Below are positions 19,871 through 28,963 of a stretch of DNA of 64,000 nt, piece by piece (position 1 is the first letter of the stretch; each line of letters opens with the position of its first letter). The translations under genes were made by a program, and so were the position numbers. Source of the stretch: Hydrogenophaga sp. (lineage in GTDB: Bacteria > Pseudomonadota > Gammaproteobacteria > Burkholderiales > Burkholderiaceae_C). The DNA lies in assembly GCF_018780385.1 (NCBI RefSeq), contig NZ_JADMJO010000018.1, forward strand, positions 18,246 through 82,245. Direction: 5' to 3'. Below the pieces are notes generated by a model. The model did not search any database and was not told the DNA's origin. It saw nothing but the letters and a program-made list of their open reading frames with translations.

Positions 19871-21925
19871 ATGTCCACCGAAGCCACTGTTTTCTTTCCG
19901 ACGCTACTCTCCGTCCTGAAGGTAGGCGCGCACACCTTTCGCAACCGAACGCTGATGGGATCGATGCACACACGTCTGGAGTCGCTGGATCGGTCGATCG
20001 ACCGGCTGTCCCTGTTCTATGCCGAGCGCGCACGCGGCGGCGCGGGCCTGATTGTCACGGGCGGCTATGCCCCCTGCCAGGACGGCCTGCTGGATGAAAC
20101 GGGTCCCCTGCTTGTCACGACGGCACAAGCCGATGTGCTCAGACCGATCCCTCAGGCGGTGCACGCCGAGGGCGGCAAGATCATTCTGCAAATCCTGCAC
20201 ACAGGGCGCTACGCAAAAGTCGCCAGGCCAGTGGGCGCTTCTGACATCCCCTCCCCGATCAACTCCCGCGCGCCTCGCGCCTTGAGCACGGCCGAAGTCT
20301 GGCAAACGGTGGAAGACTATGTACGCTGTGCCGAACTGGCGCAACGCGCCGGCTTCGACGGCGTCGAGATCATGGGCTCGGAGGGCTACCTGCTCAACCA
20401 GTTCACCGTCACGCGCACGAACAACCGCAGCGACGAATTTGGCGGCAGCATGGAAAATCGTCATCGCCTGCCGGTGGAGATCGTGCGGCGCACGCGCGAA
20501 CGCCTGGGGTCGCAGTTTCTGCTCATGTATCGGGTTTCGGCGCTCGATCTGGTCGAGGGCGGTGCCCCGGCTGACGACATCATCCAGCTCGCCCAGGCGG
20601 TGCAGGCCGCAGGCGCTGACATCCTCAATACAGGCATCGGCTGGCACGAAGCGCGCATCCCGACCATTGCCTACGTGGTGCCGCGCGCGGCGTGGCGCTT
20701 TGCGGCGGCCCGCATCAAACAAGCAGTGACGATTCCTGTCATCGTCTCCAACCGGATCAACACGCCCGATCTGGCCGAAGAAATCCTGGCCAGCGGTGAC
20801 GCCGATATGGTGTCGATGGCGCGCCCCTTCCTGGCCGATGCCGACTTCGTACGCAAGGCGGCGCAGGGCCGCGCCGATGAGATCAACACCTGCATCGCCT
20901 GCAACCAAGCCTGTCTCGACTACATCTTCGCCGACCGCCCCGCCACCTGTCTGGTCAATCCACGCGCCGGGCGCGAGCTGGAGTTCTCGCTGATGCCGTC
21001 ACGGGCCATGCAGCGCAAGGTGGCGGTGATCGGTGCCGGCGCGGCCGGACTGGCCTGCGCGCTGACTGCGGCGGAACGCGGTCATGCGGTCACCCTGTTC
21101 GAGGCTGGACCCGAGATTGGCGGCCAGTTGAACCTGGCCCGGGCCGTGCCGGGCAAGCAGGAGTTCAACGAACTGTTGCGCTATTTCAGGCAAGGCGTGG
21201 CTCGGCATGGCGTGACGCTCAGGCTCAACAGCCGGGCGGATGCCCCATCTCTCGCTGCCGGTCACTACGACCGCATCGTGATAGCCACCGGCGTGCGCCC
21301 GCGCCTGCCGCAGCTCCTGGGCATGGCTCACCCGAAAGTGATGAGCTATGCCGATCTGCTGTCGGGTCGGGTGCAGGCAGGCCGCCGGGTCGCGGTGATC
21401 GGCGCCGGTGGCATCGGTTTCGATGTAGCCACCTTCCTGCTGCATGACGAGCATGAGGGTAACGCTGCCAACGCGCCTCAGGCGCTTGAGCAGTTTTACG
21501 CTGAATGGGGCGTCGATACCTCGCCCGCAGCTGCGGGTGGCCTCAAACCGGCACAGCCAATCAGCGCGCCACGCGAAGTCACCCTGTTGCAGAGAAAACC
21601 TGAAAAGCCTGGACGCAGTCTGGGTATGTCCACTGGCTGGGCACTCAAGGCCGAGCTGGCGCGGCGCGGCCTGCGCACGCTGCCAGGATGCGTCTATGAA
21701 CACATCGATGACGCCGGGCTGCACCTGCGCGTCAACGGTGTACCGCAGACGCTGAACGTGGACACCATCGTGATTTGCGCCGGCCAGGACAGCGAGAACG
21801 CGCTGGTCGCCGAATTGCGCGCGCTCGGCCTGGCGCCCGATGTCATCGGCGGCGCCGAGCTGGCCGCCGAACTCGACGCCTTGCGCGCCATTGACCAAGG
21901 CACACGCCTCGGTCTGGCGATTTGA
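19871..21925 (+). CDS. fadH: 2,4-dienoyl-CoA reductase-like flavoenzyme (Old Yellow Enzyme/FadH family)
   Basis: The 684-residue protein has three parts. The first is an FMN-binding OYE-type TIM barrel (about 1-335) with IMGSEGYLLNQF, including Tyr173. The second is a 4Fe-4S cysteine set at 341, 344, 348 and 360. The third is an FAD/NAD(P)H domain beginning with VIGAGAAGL (386-394) and a second dinucleotide fold near VIGAGGIG. This is the architecture of bacterial 2,4-dienoyl-CoA reductase and its steroid-pathway relatives. It would reduce a conjugated dienoyl- or enoyl-CoA using NADPH. It is the first gene of the plus-strand operon, with the ACAD 18 bases downstream. FadH itself is an approximation; the actual substrate may be cyclic. 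Confidence 0.87.
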   Translation: MSTEATVFFPTLLSVLKVGAHTFRNRTLMGSMHTRLESLDRSIDRLSLFYAERARGGAGLIVTGGYAPCQDGLLDETGPLLVTTAQADVLRPIPQAVHAEGGKIILQILHTGRYAKVARPVGASDIPSPINSRAPRALSTAEVWQTVEDYVRCAELAQRAGFDGVEIMGSEGYLLNQFTVTRTNNRSDEFGGSMENRHRLPVEIVRRTRERLGSQFLLMYRVSALDLVEGGAPADDIIQLAQAVQAAGADILNTGIGWHEARIPTIAYVVPRAAWRFAAARIKQAVTIPVIVSNRINTPDLAEEILASGDADMVSMARPFLADADFVRKAAQGRADEINTCIACNQACLDYIFADRPATCLVNPRAGRELEFSLMPSRAMQRKVAVIGAGAAGLACALTAAERGHAVTLFEAGPEIGGQLNLARAVPGKQEFNELLRYFRQGVARHGVTLRLNSRADAPSLAAGHYDRIVIATGVRPRLPQLLGMAHPKVMSYADLLSGRVQAGRRVAVIGAGGIGFDVATFLLHDEHEGNAANAPQALEQFYAEWGVDTSPAAAGGLKPAQPISAPREVTLLQRKPEKPGRSLGMSTGWALKAELARRGLRTLPGCVYEHIDDAGLHLRVNGVPQTLNVDTIVICAGQDSENALVAELRALGLAPDVIGGAELAAELDALRAIDQGTRLGLAI

Positions 21926-21943
21926 GTCCACTGGAACACCACC

Positions 21944-23110
21944 ATGGATTTCGCCCACAACCAGGAACATGAAGCGATACGCGAAGCAATCGGCAAAATC
22001 TGCGCTCGCTTTGACGACAGCTACTGGCTCGAACGGGACCGGCTGGGCGGCTTTCCGCATGAGCTGCACCGCGCTCTAGCCGACGGCGGCTGGCTCGGCG
22101 TTTGTCTGCCACAGGAATATGGCGGCGTCGGACTGGGCATCAGTGAAGCGACCGTGATGATGCAGACCATCTCACAGTCGGGTGCGGGGCTGTCTGGCGC
22201 ATCGGCGGTGCACATGAACATTTTCGGCTTGCAGCCCGTGGCGGTGTTTGGCAACGAGGAGCAGAAACGCCGCATGCTGCCTCCGCTGATCCAGGGCAAG
22301 GAGAAAGCCTGCTTCGCCGTCACCGAGCCCAACACCGGCCTGAACACCACCCGTCTGAAAACCCGCGCCGAACGGGCAGGCGACCACTATGTGCTGTCTG
22401 GCCAGAAGGTCTGGATATCGACCGCCCAGGTGGCAGAGAAGATGCTCATTCTGGCGCGCACCACTCCGATCGAGGACTGCAAGAAACCGACCTTCGGCCT
22501 GAGCCTGTTCTACACCGACCTCGACCGCAGTTTTGTCGAGGTGCGCGAAATCGAAAAGATGGGACGCAAATCGGTCGACTCGAACGAACTCTTCATCGAC
22601 GGCTTGCGCGTGCCGGTAGGAGACCGCATCGGCGAAGAAGGCCGCGGCTTTGAGTACATCCTGCATGGCATGAACCCGGAGCGGGTGCTGATCGCGGGCG
22701 AGGCCGTCGGCCTGGGTCGGGCGGCGCTGCAGGTAGCCGTCAAGTACGCCCGCGAGCGCGTGGTCTTTGACCGGCCCATCGGGCAGAACCAGTCTATCCA
22801 GCATCCGCTGGCGCAATCATGGATGGAGCTTGAGGCCGCTGAAATGATGGCGATGCGCGCGGCCTGGAAATACGACAACAGCCTGCCCTGCGGCGCCGAC
22901 GCAAATGCTGCCAAGTACATGGCGGCCGAGGCTGGTTTCAACGCCTGCCAGCGCGCCATGGCCACGCTGGGCGGCTATGGCTATGCCAAGGAATACCACG
23001 TCGAGCGTTATCTGCGCGAAATGATGATTCCGCGCATCGCGCCGATCAGCCCGCAACTCATCCTGTGCTTCATCGCTGAGAAGGTGCTGGGCCTGCCCAA
23101 ATCCTATTGA
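21944..23110 (+). CDS. Acyl-CoA dehydrogenase
   Basis: A 388-residue ACAD with VTEPNTGLN where GSD is usual, and GGYGYAKEYHVERYLRE near the C-terminus. The canonical EGTxxI motif is replaced by ISPQLIL. A Glu at 246 in MNPERVLIAG occupies the isovaleryl/long-chain-type base position. The ending GLPKSY is shared with the ACAD at 29834 (GLPRSY), so the two are close relatives of one subgroup. Likely oxidises a branched or bulky acyl-CoA with transfer of electrons to ETF. The substrate is unknown. Confidence 0.9.
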   Translation: MDFAHNQEHEAIREAIGKICARFDDSYWLERDRLGGFPHELHRALADGGWLGVCLPQEYGGVGLGISEATVMMQTISQSGAGLSGASAVHMNIFGLQPVAVFGNEEQKRRMLPPLIQGKEKACFAVTEPNTGLNTTRLKTRAERAGDHYVLSGQKVWISTAQVAEKMLILARTTPIEDCKKPTFGLSLFYTDLDRSFVEVREIEKMGRKSVDSNELFIDGLRVPVGDRIGEEGRGFEYILHGMNPERVLIAGEAVGLGRAALQVAVKYARERVVFDRPIGQNQSIQHPLAQSWMELEAAEMMAMRAAWKYDNSLPCGADANAAKYMAAEAGFNACQRAMATLGGYGYAKEYHVERYLREMMIPRIAPISPQLILCFIAEKVLGLPKSY

Positions 23111-23191
23111 CATTCACGAGCTCGCGACCGATTTTCTTCCCGCTGAGGCCAGCAATACCCTATTTTTACCCAGGCCAGCACCCACCCCATC

Positions 23192-24358
23192 ATGACTACC
23201 ACCCACGACAGCGAACGCGCTGAACAACTGACCATGCTGCGCGAAAGCGCGCTCAGTTTCGTCACCAAAGAATCACCACTCAACCGTGCCCGCGCCCTGC
23301 GCCAACAGGTGCCGGGCTACGACCGCCGCTTCTGGAGCGCCCTGGCCGAGCAGGGCTGGACCGGGCTGCTGGTGCCCGAACAATTGGGCGGCTACGCCCA
23401 GGGTTTCGCTGAGATGGCCGAGGTGGCGGCCGCCCTGGCTTCTCAGGTCGCGCCCGAACCGGTGGTGCCGGTGCTGGTGTTTGCCGGCCGACTGCTGTCC
23501 CATGTGGGTGCCACCGAGCTATCGATGCGTCTCTTGACCGAACTCGCCGAGGGTCGCACGCTACCCGCCGTGGCCTGGCAGGAAGATGTAACCGGCGCGA
23601 AAGACCAGCCCGGTCTGGCCGCGACCCGGCTGGAGCGCCAGGGCGACTCCCTGCTGATACATGGCTACAAGCGCCATGTACGCCCCGGTGCCGGGGCCGA
23701 CGGCTACATCGTCAGCGCCACCAACCCACAAGGTCTGGTCCTGGTGTGGGTGCCGGCCGATGCATCCGGCCTTACCCTGTCGAGCCAGCCGCTGGCCGAC
23801 GGCAGCTATGCAGCACAGCTCAACTTGAACAGCGTTCGCCTGCCCGCCAGCCACCTGCTGGCCGAAGGGGCCGCCGCCGCGGCCGCGCTGACCCGCGCCT
23901 ACGACGAAACCCTGGTACTGGCCAGCGTTGAACTGCTGGCCCTTGTGCGCAGCATGCTGACCATGACACAAGACTACCTGCGAACGCGGATCCAGTTCGG
24001 CAAGCCGATAGGCAGCTTCCAGTCACTGCAGCACCGCACTGTGGACCTGTTGATTCAGCAGGAACTGACTGCCAGCGTGGTGACGCAGGCTCTGGCCCTG
24101 CTAGATGACCCGGCCGCCGACGCCAGCGCGCGCTCTGCCCTGGCAAGCCGCGTCAAGTCGCGCGCGTCGGATGCGGGGCTGCAGGTGGCGCGGGAGGCGG
24201 TGCAACTGCACGGCGCCATCGGCGTCACCGACGAATACGACCTGGGCCTGTATCTGCAGCGTGCTCTGGTGTTGGCCGCCTGGCTGGGCAATGGCAACCA
24301 GCAGCGCCGCCGCTACGCCAACCTCACCCAAAACGCCACCGCGCAGGAGCACGCATGA
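23192..24358 (+). CDS. Acyl-CoA dehydrogenase, divergent subunit of a heteromeric enzyme
   Basis: The 388-residue ACAD-fold protein lacks the TEPxxGSD middle-domain motif (AWQEDVTGAKD instead) and has no EGT-type catalytic motif. It keeps RTRIQFGKPIGSFQSLQHR and a late HGAIGVTDEYDL. Divergent ACAD genes that overlap a more canonical one (ATGA at 24355-24358) are typical of alpha2-beta2 ACADs known from steroid side-chain catabolism, where only one subunit type has full catalytic residues. It is probably the structural/FAD-sharing partner of the product of 24355-25524. An 81-base gap precedes it. Confidence 0.87.
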   Translation: MTTTHDSERAEQLTMLRESALSFVTKESPLNRARALRQQVPGYDRRFWSALAEQGWTGLLVPEQLGGYAQGFAEMAEVAAALASQVAPEPVVPVLVFAGRLLSHVGATELSMRLLTELAEGRTLPAVAWQEDVTGAKDQPGLAATRLERQGDSLLIHGYKRHVRPGAGADGYIVSATNPQGLVLVWVPADASGLTLSSQPLADGSYAAQLNLNSVRLPASHLLAEGAAAAAALTRAYDETLVLASVELLALVRSMLTMTQDYLRTRIQFGKPIGSFQSLQHRTVDLLIQQELTASVVTQALALLDDPAADASARSALASRVKSRASDAGLQVAREAVQLHGAIGVTDEYDLGLYLQRALVLAAWLGNGNQQRRRYANLTQNATAQEHA

Positions 24359-25524
24359 ACACCACCGCCTCCACTTCCACTGACTGGAATGCGTTCGACA
24401 ACGCCAGCTTTCGCGCCACACTGCGCGAATTCTTTGAAGAACATTTCCCCAGCGAATGGCGCTACCCGCAACGGCGCCTGCGCTGGTCCGAAATCGGCCC
24501 TTGGTACCTGAGGCTTTCAGAAAAAGGCTGGGTCGCGCCGAGTTGGCCCACGCAGTACGGCGGTATGGGACTCTCACCCGAGAAACTCATCATCTTCATT
24601 GAAGAGCAGGAGCGCTGGGGCGTGGCGCGCGCGCCCGACATGGGCATCACCATGGTCGGCCCGCTGCTGATCAACCATGGCAACGACGCCCAGCGCGCCT
24701 ACTACCTGCCCAAGATCATTTCCGGTGAGCACATCTGGTGCCAGGGTTACTCGGAACCCAATTCGGGCTCCGACCTGGCCAGTCTGCGCACCGAGGCGGT
24801 GGTCGGTGGCAACGATTTTATCGTCAACGGGCAAAAGACCTGGACCACGCTGGCACAGGACGCCACCCACTTTTTCCTGCTGGTGCGCACCGACAAATCG
24901 GCCAAGAAGCAGGAAGGCATCAGCTTTTTGCTGGTCGACATGAACACGCCGGGCATCACGGTGCGCCCCATCCGCAACATCGCGGGCAGCGAAGACTTCT
25001 GCGAGGTCTTCCTGGAAAACGTGCGCGTGCCGCGCACCAGCATCGTCGGCGAGCTTAACAAGGGCTGGACCATCGCCAAGGCGCTGCTCGGATTCGAGCG
25101 CATCTTCCTGGGCAGCCCCAAACAAAGCCAGTACGCGCTGGCGCGCGTGCAGGAAGCCGCGCAGCGCCTCGGCCTGTTCGAAGACACCGGCTTCGTGGAC
25201 CGCTACACCAAGCTGGCGCTGGACGTGTCCGACCTGGGCGCGCTCTATGGCCGTTTCATCGATCAAGTCAAGCGCGGCGAAACCCTGGGACCCGATGTCT
25301 CGATGCTCAAGCTGTTCGCCACCGAAACCTATTCGCGGCTGGCCGACCTGCTGGTCGATGTCATGGGATCGAGTGGCGGCACGCCCGGCTCCACAGCCCT
25401 GCCCGGTGGCAAAACCGATGCGTTGACCACCTTCTACAATGCGCGCCCGGCCACCATCTACGGCGGCAGCAACGAAGTGCAACGCAACATCCTGGCTTCC
25501 AGCGTGCTGAAGTTGCCGTCATGA
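24355..25524 (+). CDS. Acyl-CoA dehydrogenase, catalytic subunit of a heteromeric enzyme
   Basis: The 389-residue ACAD has YSEPNSGSDL in the middle domain, the KTWTTLAQDA FAD-contact segment and IYGGSNEVQRNILA at the C-terminus, with Gly where EGT would have Glu. Its ATG overlaps the stop of the divergent ACAD gene, and its stop overlaps the DUF35 gene start. This implies co-translation of a complex. Family knowledge of such pairs points to dehydrogenation of a short side chain attached to a large ring system or other bulky acyl-CoA. The substrate here is inferred only. Confidence 0.88.
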   Translation: MNTTASTSTDWNAFDNASFRATLREFFEEHFPSEWRYPQRRLRWSEIGPWYLRLSEKGWVAPSWPTQYGGMGLSPEKLIIFIEEQERWGVARAPDMGITMVGPLLINHGNDAQRAYYLPKIISGEHIWCQGYSEPNSGSDLASLRTEAVVGGNDFIVNGQKTWTTLAQDATHFFLLVRTDKSAKKQEGISFLLVDMNTPGITVRPIRNIAGSEDFCEVFLENVRVPRTSIVGELNKGWTIAKALLGFERIFLGSPKQSQYALARVQEAAQRLGLFEDTGFVDRYTKLALDVSDLGALYGRFIDQVKRGETLGPDVSMLKLFATETYSRLADLLVDVMGSSGGTPGSTALPGGKTDALTTFYNARPATIYGGSNEVQRNILASSVLKLPS

Positions 25525-25928
25525 GCGCATCGGGCTATCCGGCATTTGACGGCTGCGGCCCGGACGCGCTGTTCGCGCAAGGGTTGGCGCAAGGTCGCTT
25601 TAAAATCCAATGTTGCAGCGCCTGCGGTCAGCATGTGTTTTATCCGCGCGTGCTGTGCACCCATTGCGGTTCGGCCCGACTCGAATGGGTGGACCCCAGT
25701 GGGGTCGGCAGCGTCTATTCCAGCACCACGGTGCGCCGCAAGCCACAGGCCGGCGGCGACTACAACGTGGCGCTGGTGGACTTGGCGGAAGGGCCGCGGC
25801 TGATGTCGCGCATCGACGGCATTGCGCCTGACCAGGTACACATCGGCATGCGCGTGCAGGCCCTCGTGATCGATGATCCTGCCAAGGGCAAGTTGCTGGT
25901 CTTCATCCCCGAAGGCGCCACACCATGA
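25521..25928 (+). CDS. DUF35 (Zn-ribbon/OB-fold) protein
   Basis: The 135-residue protein has an N-terminal rubredoxin-like Zn ribbon with two CxxC pairs (CSAC and CTHC, residues about 33-51) followed by an OB-fold. This is the DUF35/ChsH2-C-type acyl-CoA-binding domain. It overlaps both neighbours by ATGA. In known systems DUF35 proteins partner SCP-x/Ltp2-type thiolase-fold retro-aldolases or MaoC hydratases and are needed for their activity. Here the immediate neighbour is such a thiolase-fold protein. Confidence 0.9.
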   Translation: MSASGYPAFDGCGPDALFAQGLAQGRFKIQCCSACGQHVFYPRVLCTHCGSARLEWVDPSGVGSVYSSTTVRRKPQAGGDYNVALVDLAEGPRLMSRIDGIAPDQVHIGMRVQALVIDDPAKGKLLVFIPEGATP

Positions 25929-27082
25929 GCGCCACCTCTTCCCTGCGCGGCGCGGCAGCTATTGTAGGCGCCAGCCTGGGCGGCGTGCCCATGGCCCCTG
26001 GTCGCAGCGCGCTCGAAATTTTGGCTGAAGCGGTGCACGGCGCGCTGGCCGATGCAGGCTTGAAGCTGTCCGATGTCGATGGCCTGTTCACCGGCTCGTC
26101 CTATCACTTCCTTGCAGGTTTATCGGTGGCCGAATATCTGGGTATCCATCCCAAGTTCTGCGAAGCCACGATGGTCGGCGGCTCGTCTTATGTGGGCCAC
26201 CTGCTCACTGCGGCCATGGCGCTGCACACCGGCCAGTGCGACGTGGCGCTCATTTGCTACGGCAGCAACCAGGGCTCGGGCTTCGGCAAGCTCAAGTCGA
26301 TGGCCGAAACGCCCTTGTACGAGGCGCCATACGAGCCACGCTACCCGATCTCCAGCTACGCCCTGGCCGCAGCGCGCCACATGCACCAATACGGCACCAC
26401 GCGCGAGGACCTGGCGCACATCGCGGTGGCAGCGCGCCAGTGGGCACAACTCAATCCGCTGGCCCACACGCGAGATCCACTCAGCATCGGACAGGTGCTG
26501 GCTTCGCGGCTGGTGAGCGATCCGCTGTCGGTGCTCGATTGCTGCCTGGTCACCGACGGCGGCGGCGCTCTGGTGCTGGTGCGCAGCGAGCGGGCGAAAG
26601 ACTTTCCCAAGCCACCGGTCTATGTGCTGGGCGCGGCCGCGGCCACCTGGCACCGCCAGATCGGCTCCATGCCCGACCTGACGGTCACCGCCGCCGCCGA
26701 GTCCGGGCCGCGCGCCTTCGCCATGGCCGGACTGGCCCCGAAGGACGTGGACGTGCTGGGGTTGTACGACGCCTTCACCATCAACACGCTGCTGTTCCTC
26801 GAAGACCTGGGCTTTTGCGCCAAGGGAGAAGGTGGCGCTTTCGTGCGCAACGGGCGCATCGCACCGGGGGGCGATTTGCCGGTCAATACCAATGGCGGCG
26901 GTCTGTCGTGCTGTCACCCTGGCATGTACGGCATGTTCCTGCTGATCGAGGCCGTGCAGCAACTGCGCGCCGAGGCCGGCGACCGCCAGGTACCGGGCGC
27001 AGAGATCGCCCTGTGTCACGGCAACGGCGGCGTTCTCTCCAGCCAGGTGACGGCCCTGCTGGGCACGGCCGCCACCGTCTGA
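25925..27082 (+). CDS. Thiolase-fold Ltp2/SCP-x-like protein (probable retro-aldolase)
   Basis: The 385-residue thiolase-superfamily protein begins directly at the ATGA overlap with the DUF35 gene. The nucleophilic Cys of true thiolases is missing: the segment reads MVGGSSYVG at 83-91. It keeps LYDAFTINT with Tyr281, and NTNGGGLSCCHPGMYG with His331 and Tyr335. Cys loss plus a DUF35 partner is the pattern of Ltp2/Sal1-type side-chain retro-aldolases rather than 3-ketoacyl-CoA thiolases (family knowledge). It would split a beta-hydroxyacyl-CoA carrying a tertiary alcohol into a ketone and a short acyl-CoA. The assignment as aldolase is inferred. Confidence 0.82.
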   Translation: MSATSSLRGAAAIVGASLGGVPMAPGRSALEILAEAVHGALADAGLKLSDVDGLFTGSSYHFLAGLSVAEYLGIHPKFCEATMVGGSSYVGHLLTAAMALHTGQCDVALICYGSNQGSGFGKLKSMAETPLYEAPYEPRYPISSYALAAARHMHQYGTTREDLAHIAVAARQWAQLNPLAHTRDPLSIGQVLASRLVSDPLSVLDCCLVTDGGGALVLVRSERAKDFPKPPVYVLGAAAATWHRQIGSMPDLTVTAAAESGPRAFAMAGLAPKDVDVLGLYDAFTINTLLFLEDLGFCAKGEGGAFVRNGRIAPGGDLPVNTNGGGLSCCHPGMYGMFLLIEAVQQLRAEAGDRQVPGAEIALCHGNGGVLSSQVTALLGTAATV

Positions 27083-27112
27083 TTTTTTACATCAACAACC
27101 AGGAGTCATTTC

Positions 27113-28033
27113 ATGAACAAGGGCACCATGCTGCAAGACAAAGTGGCCGTGGTCACCGGCGCGGGCCGGGGCATCGGCCGCGACATCGCACTGCTGATGG
27201 CGTCGCAAGGGGCCAAGGTGGTGGTCAACGACATCGGCGCCTCGGTAGGCGGCGAAGGCAATGACGCCAGCCACGGCCAGCAGGTGGTCGACGAGATCAA
27301 GGCCGCTGGCGGCCAGGCCGTTCTCAGCACCGACAGCGTCTCGACCTGGCCCACGGCCAACCGCATCATCGAGTGCGCTGCCGACACCTTCGGCCGCATC
27401 GACATCGTCGTCAACAACGCCGGAATACTGCGCGACCGCCTGTTCTTCAACATGTCGCCCGAGGAGTGGAGCGCCGTCATCGACGTGCACCTCAACGGCA
27501 GCTTCTTCACCTCGCGCGCCGCCGCCCCGCATTTCAAGACGCAGAAGTCGGGCGCCTATGTGCACATGACCTCGACCTCGGGCCTGATCGGCAACTTGGG
27601 TCAGGCCAACTACGCCGCTGCCAAGCTGGGCATCGTGGCCATGTCGCGCCACATCGCCGGCGACATGCAGCGCTACAACGTGCGATCCAACTGCATCTCG
27701 CCCTTTGCCTGGAGTCGCATGATCGGCGCCATCCCCACCGACACGCCCGAGCAGCAGGCGCGCGTGGAAAAACTAAAAAAACTTGGAACCCAGCAGATTG
27801 CGCCCATGGCCACCTTCCTGGCCAGCGATGCCGCGGCCGACGTCACGGCCCAGATCTTCGCCGTGCGCGGCAACGAGATCTTCCTCATGAGCCAGTCGCG
27901 CCCGATCCGCGGCATGCACACCGCCGAGGGCTGGACACCCGAGACCATCGCCGAGCGCGTGCTGCCCGCCATGAAGCAGAACTTCTATCCGCTTGAGAGC
28001 TCGAACATCGTGTTCTCCTGGGATCCCGTCTGA
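27113..28033 (+). CDS. SDR, (3R)-hydroxyacyl-CoA dehydrogenase of MFE-2 type
   Basis: The 306-residue SDR has TGAGRGIG at 15-22, NNAGILRD at 101-108, and the catalytic Ser154-Tyr167-Lys171 set (YAAAK). The NNAGILRD sequence and the long insertion after the second strand (IGASVGGEGND) match the dehydrogenase domain of peroxisomal multifunctional enzyme 2. It is followed after 11 bases by a double-hotdog MaoC hydratase, the other MFE-2 activity, here as a separate gene. Together they would hydrate and oxidise an enoyl-CoA through the (3R)-hydroxy intermediate. Confidence 0.88.
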   Translation: MNKGTMLQDKVAVVTGAGRGIGRDIALLMASQGAKVVVNDIGASVGGEGNDASHGQQVVDEIKAAGGQAVLSTDSVSTWPTANRIIECAADTFGRIDIVVNNAGILRDRLFFNMSPEEWSAVIDVHLNGSFFTSRAAAPHFKTQKSGAYVHMTSTSGLIGNLGQANYAAAKLGIVAMSRHIAGDMQRYNVRSNCISPFAWSRMIGAIPTDTPEQQARVEKLKKLGTQQIAPMATFLASDAAADVTAQIFAVRGNEIFLMSQSRPIRGMHTAEGWTPETIAERVLPAMKQNFYPLESSNIVFSWDPV

Positions 28034-28044
28034 CGCCATCCACC

Positions 28045-28902
28045 ATGGCGATCAACTACGAGCAACTGATGGCATGGCCGTTCGAGGACGTGCGCCATCA
28101 CTACACCCAGCGCGACACCATGCTCTATGCGCTGGGCGTCGGCCTGGGCACCGACCCGACCGACGAGACCGAGCTTCGCTTTGTCTATGAGAAAGACTTG
28201 CTGGCGCTGCCCACACTGCCGGTGGTGCTTGGCTATCCCGGTATGTGGCTCAAGGACCCGGCCACCGGTATTGACTGGGTGCGACTGGTGCATGGCGAAC
28301 AGGGTCTGCGGCTGCACCGGCCGGTGCCCCCCGAGGGCGAAGTGATCGGGCGCACGCGGGTGAGCCAGATCATCGACAAGGGGCTGGACAAGGGGGCGCT
28401 GATCTACACCGAGCGCACGGTGACGGACGCCGCCAGCGGCGAACTGCTGGCCATGCTGACCTCAACCACCTTCTGCCGCGCCGACGGTGGCTTTGGCGGC
28501 CCGGCAGGGCCGGTCAAAACCGTGCATGAGTTGCCCACGCGCGCGGCTGATCACAGTGTCGATTTCGCCACCCAGCCGCGCTCCGCGCTGATCTACCGGC
28601 TCTCGGGCGACTACAACCCGCTGCACGCCGAACCCGCGGTGGCAAGCGCCGCCGGCTTCAAGCAGCCCATCCTGCACGGCCTGGCCACCTACGGCATCGC
28701 GGGCTGGGCACTCACCCAGCGCGTCTGCGACGGCGACCCGAGCGCCCTGCAGTCGCTGGATGTGCGTTTTTCGTCACCCGTTTATCCCGGTGAAACGATA
28801 CGCACCGAGATCTGGGTGGACGGCAACGTCGTTTCCTTTCGCGCCAGCGCCGTCGAACGCGACATCGTCGTGCTGAACAACGGACGCGCCGAGCTGCGAT
28901 GA
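28045..28902 (+). CDS. MaoC-type double-hotdog enoyl-CoA hydratase 2
   Basis: The 285-residue double-hotdog protein has the hydratase-2 motif in its C-terminal half: YRLSGDYNPLHAEP, with Asp189 and His194, then GFKQPILHG. Length and order match the hydratase domain of MFE-2 and bacterial (R)-specific hydratases. It works in the (R)-stereochemistry and so pairs with the SDR at 27113. The gene follows that SDR by 11 bases and is separated from the next crotonase gene by a short repeat-rich spacer. Confidence 0.9.
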   Translation: MAINYEQLMAWPFEDVRHHYTQRDTMLYALGVGLGTDPTDETELRFVYEKDLLALPTLPVVLGYPGMWLKDPATGIDWVRLVHGEQGLRLHRPVPPEGEVIGRTRVSQIIDKGLDKGALIYTERTVTDAASGELLAMLTSTTFCRADGGFGGPAGPVKTVHELPTRAADHSVDFATQPRSALIYRLSGDYNPLHAEPAVASAAGFKQPILHGLATYGIAGWALTQRVCDGDPSALQSLDVRFSSPVYPGETIRTEIWVDGNVVSFRASAVERDIVVLNNGRAELR

Positions 28903-28914
28903 CCGTCCATTGCC

Positions 28915-28950
<36 letters not shown>

Positions 28951-28963
28951 AAGGAGCCTCCAG

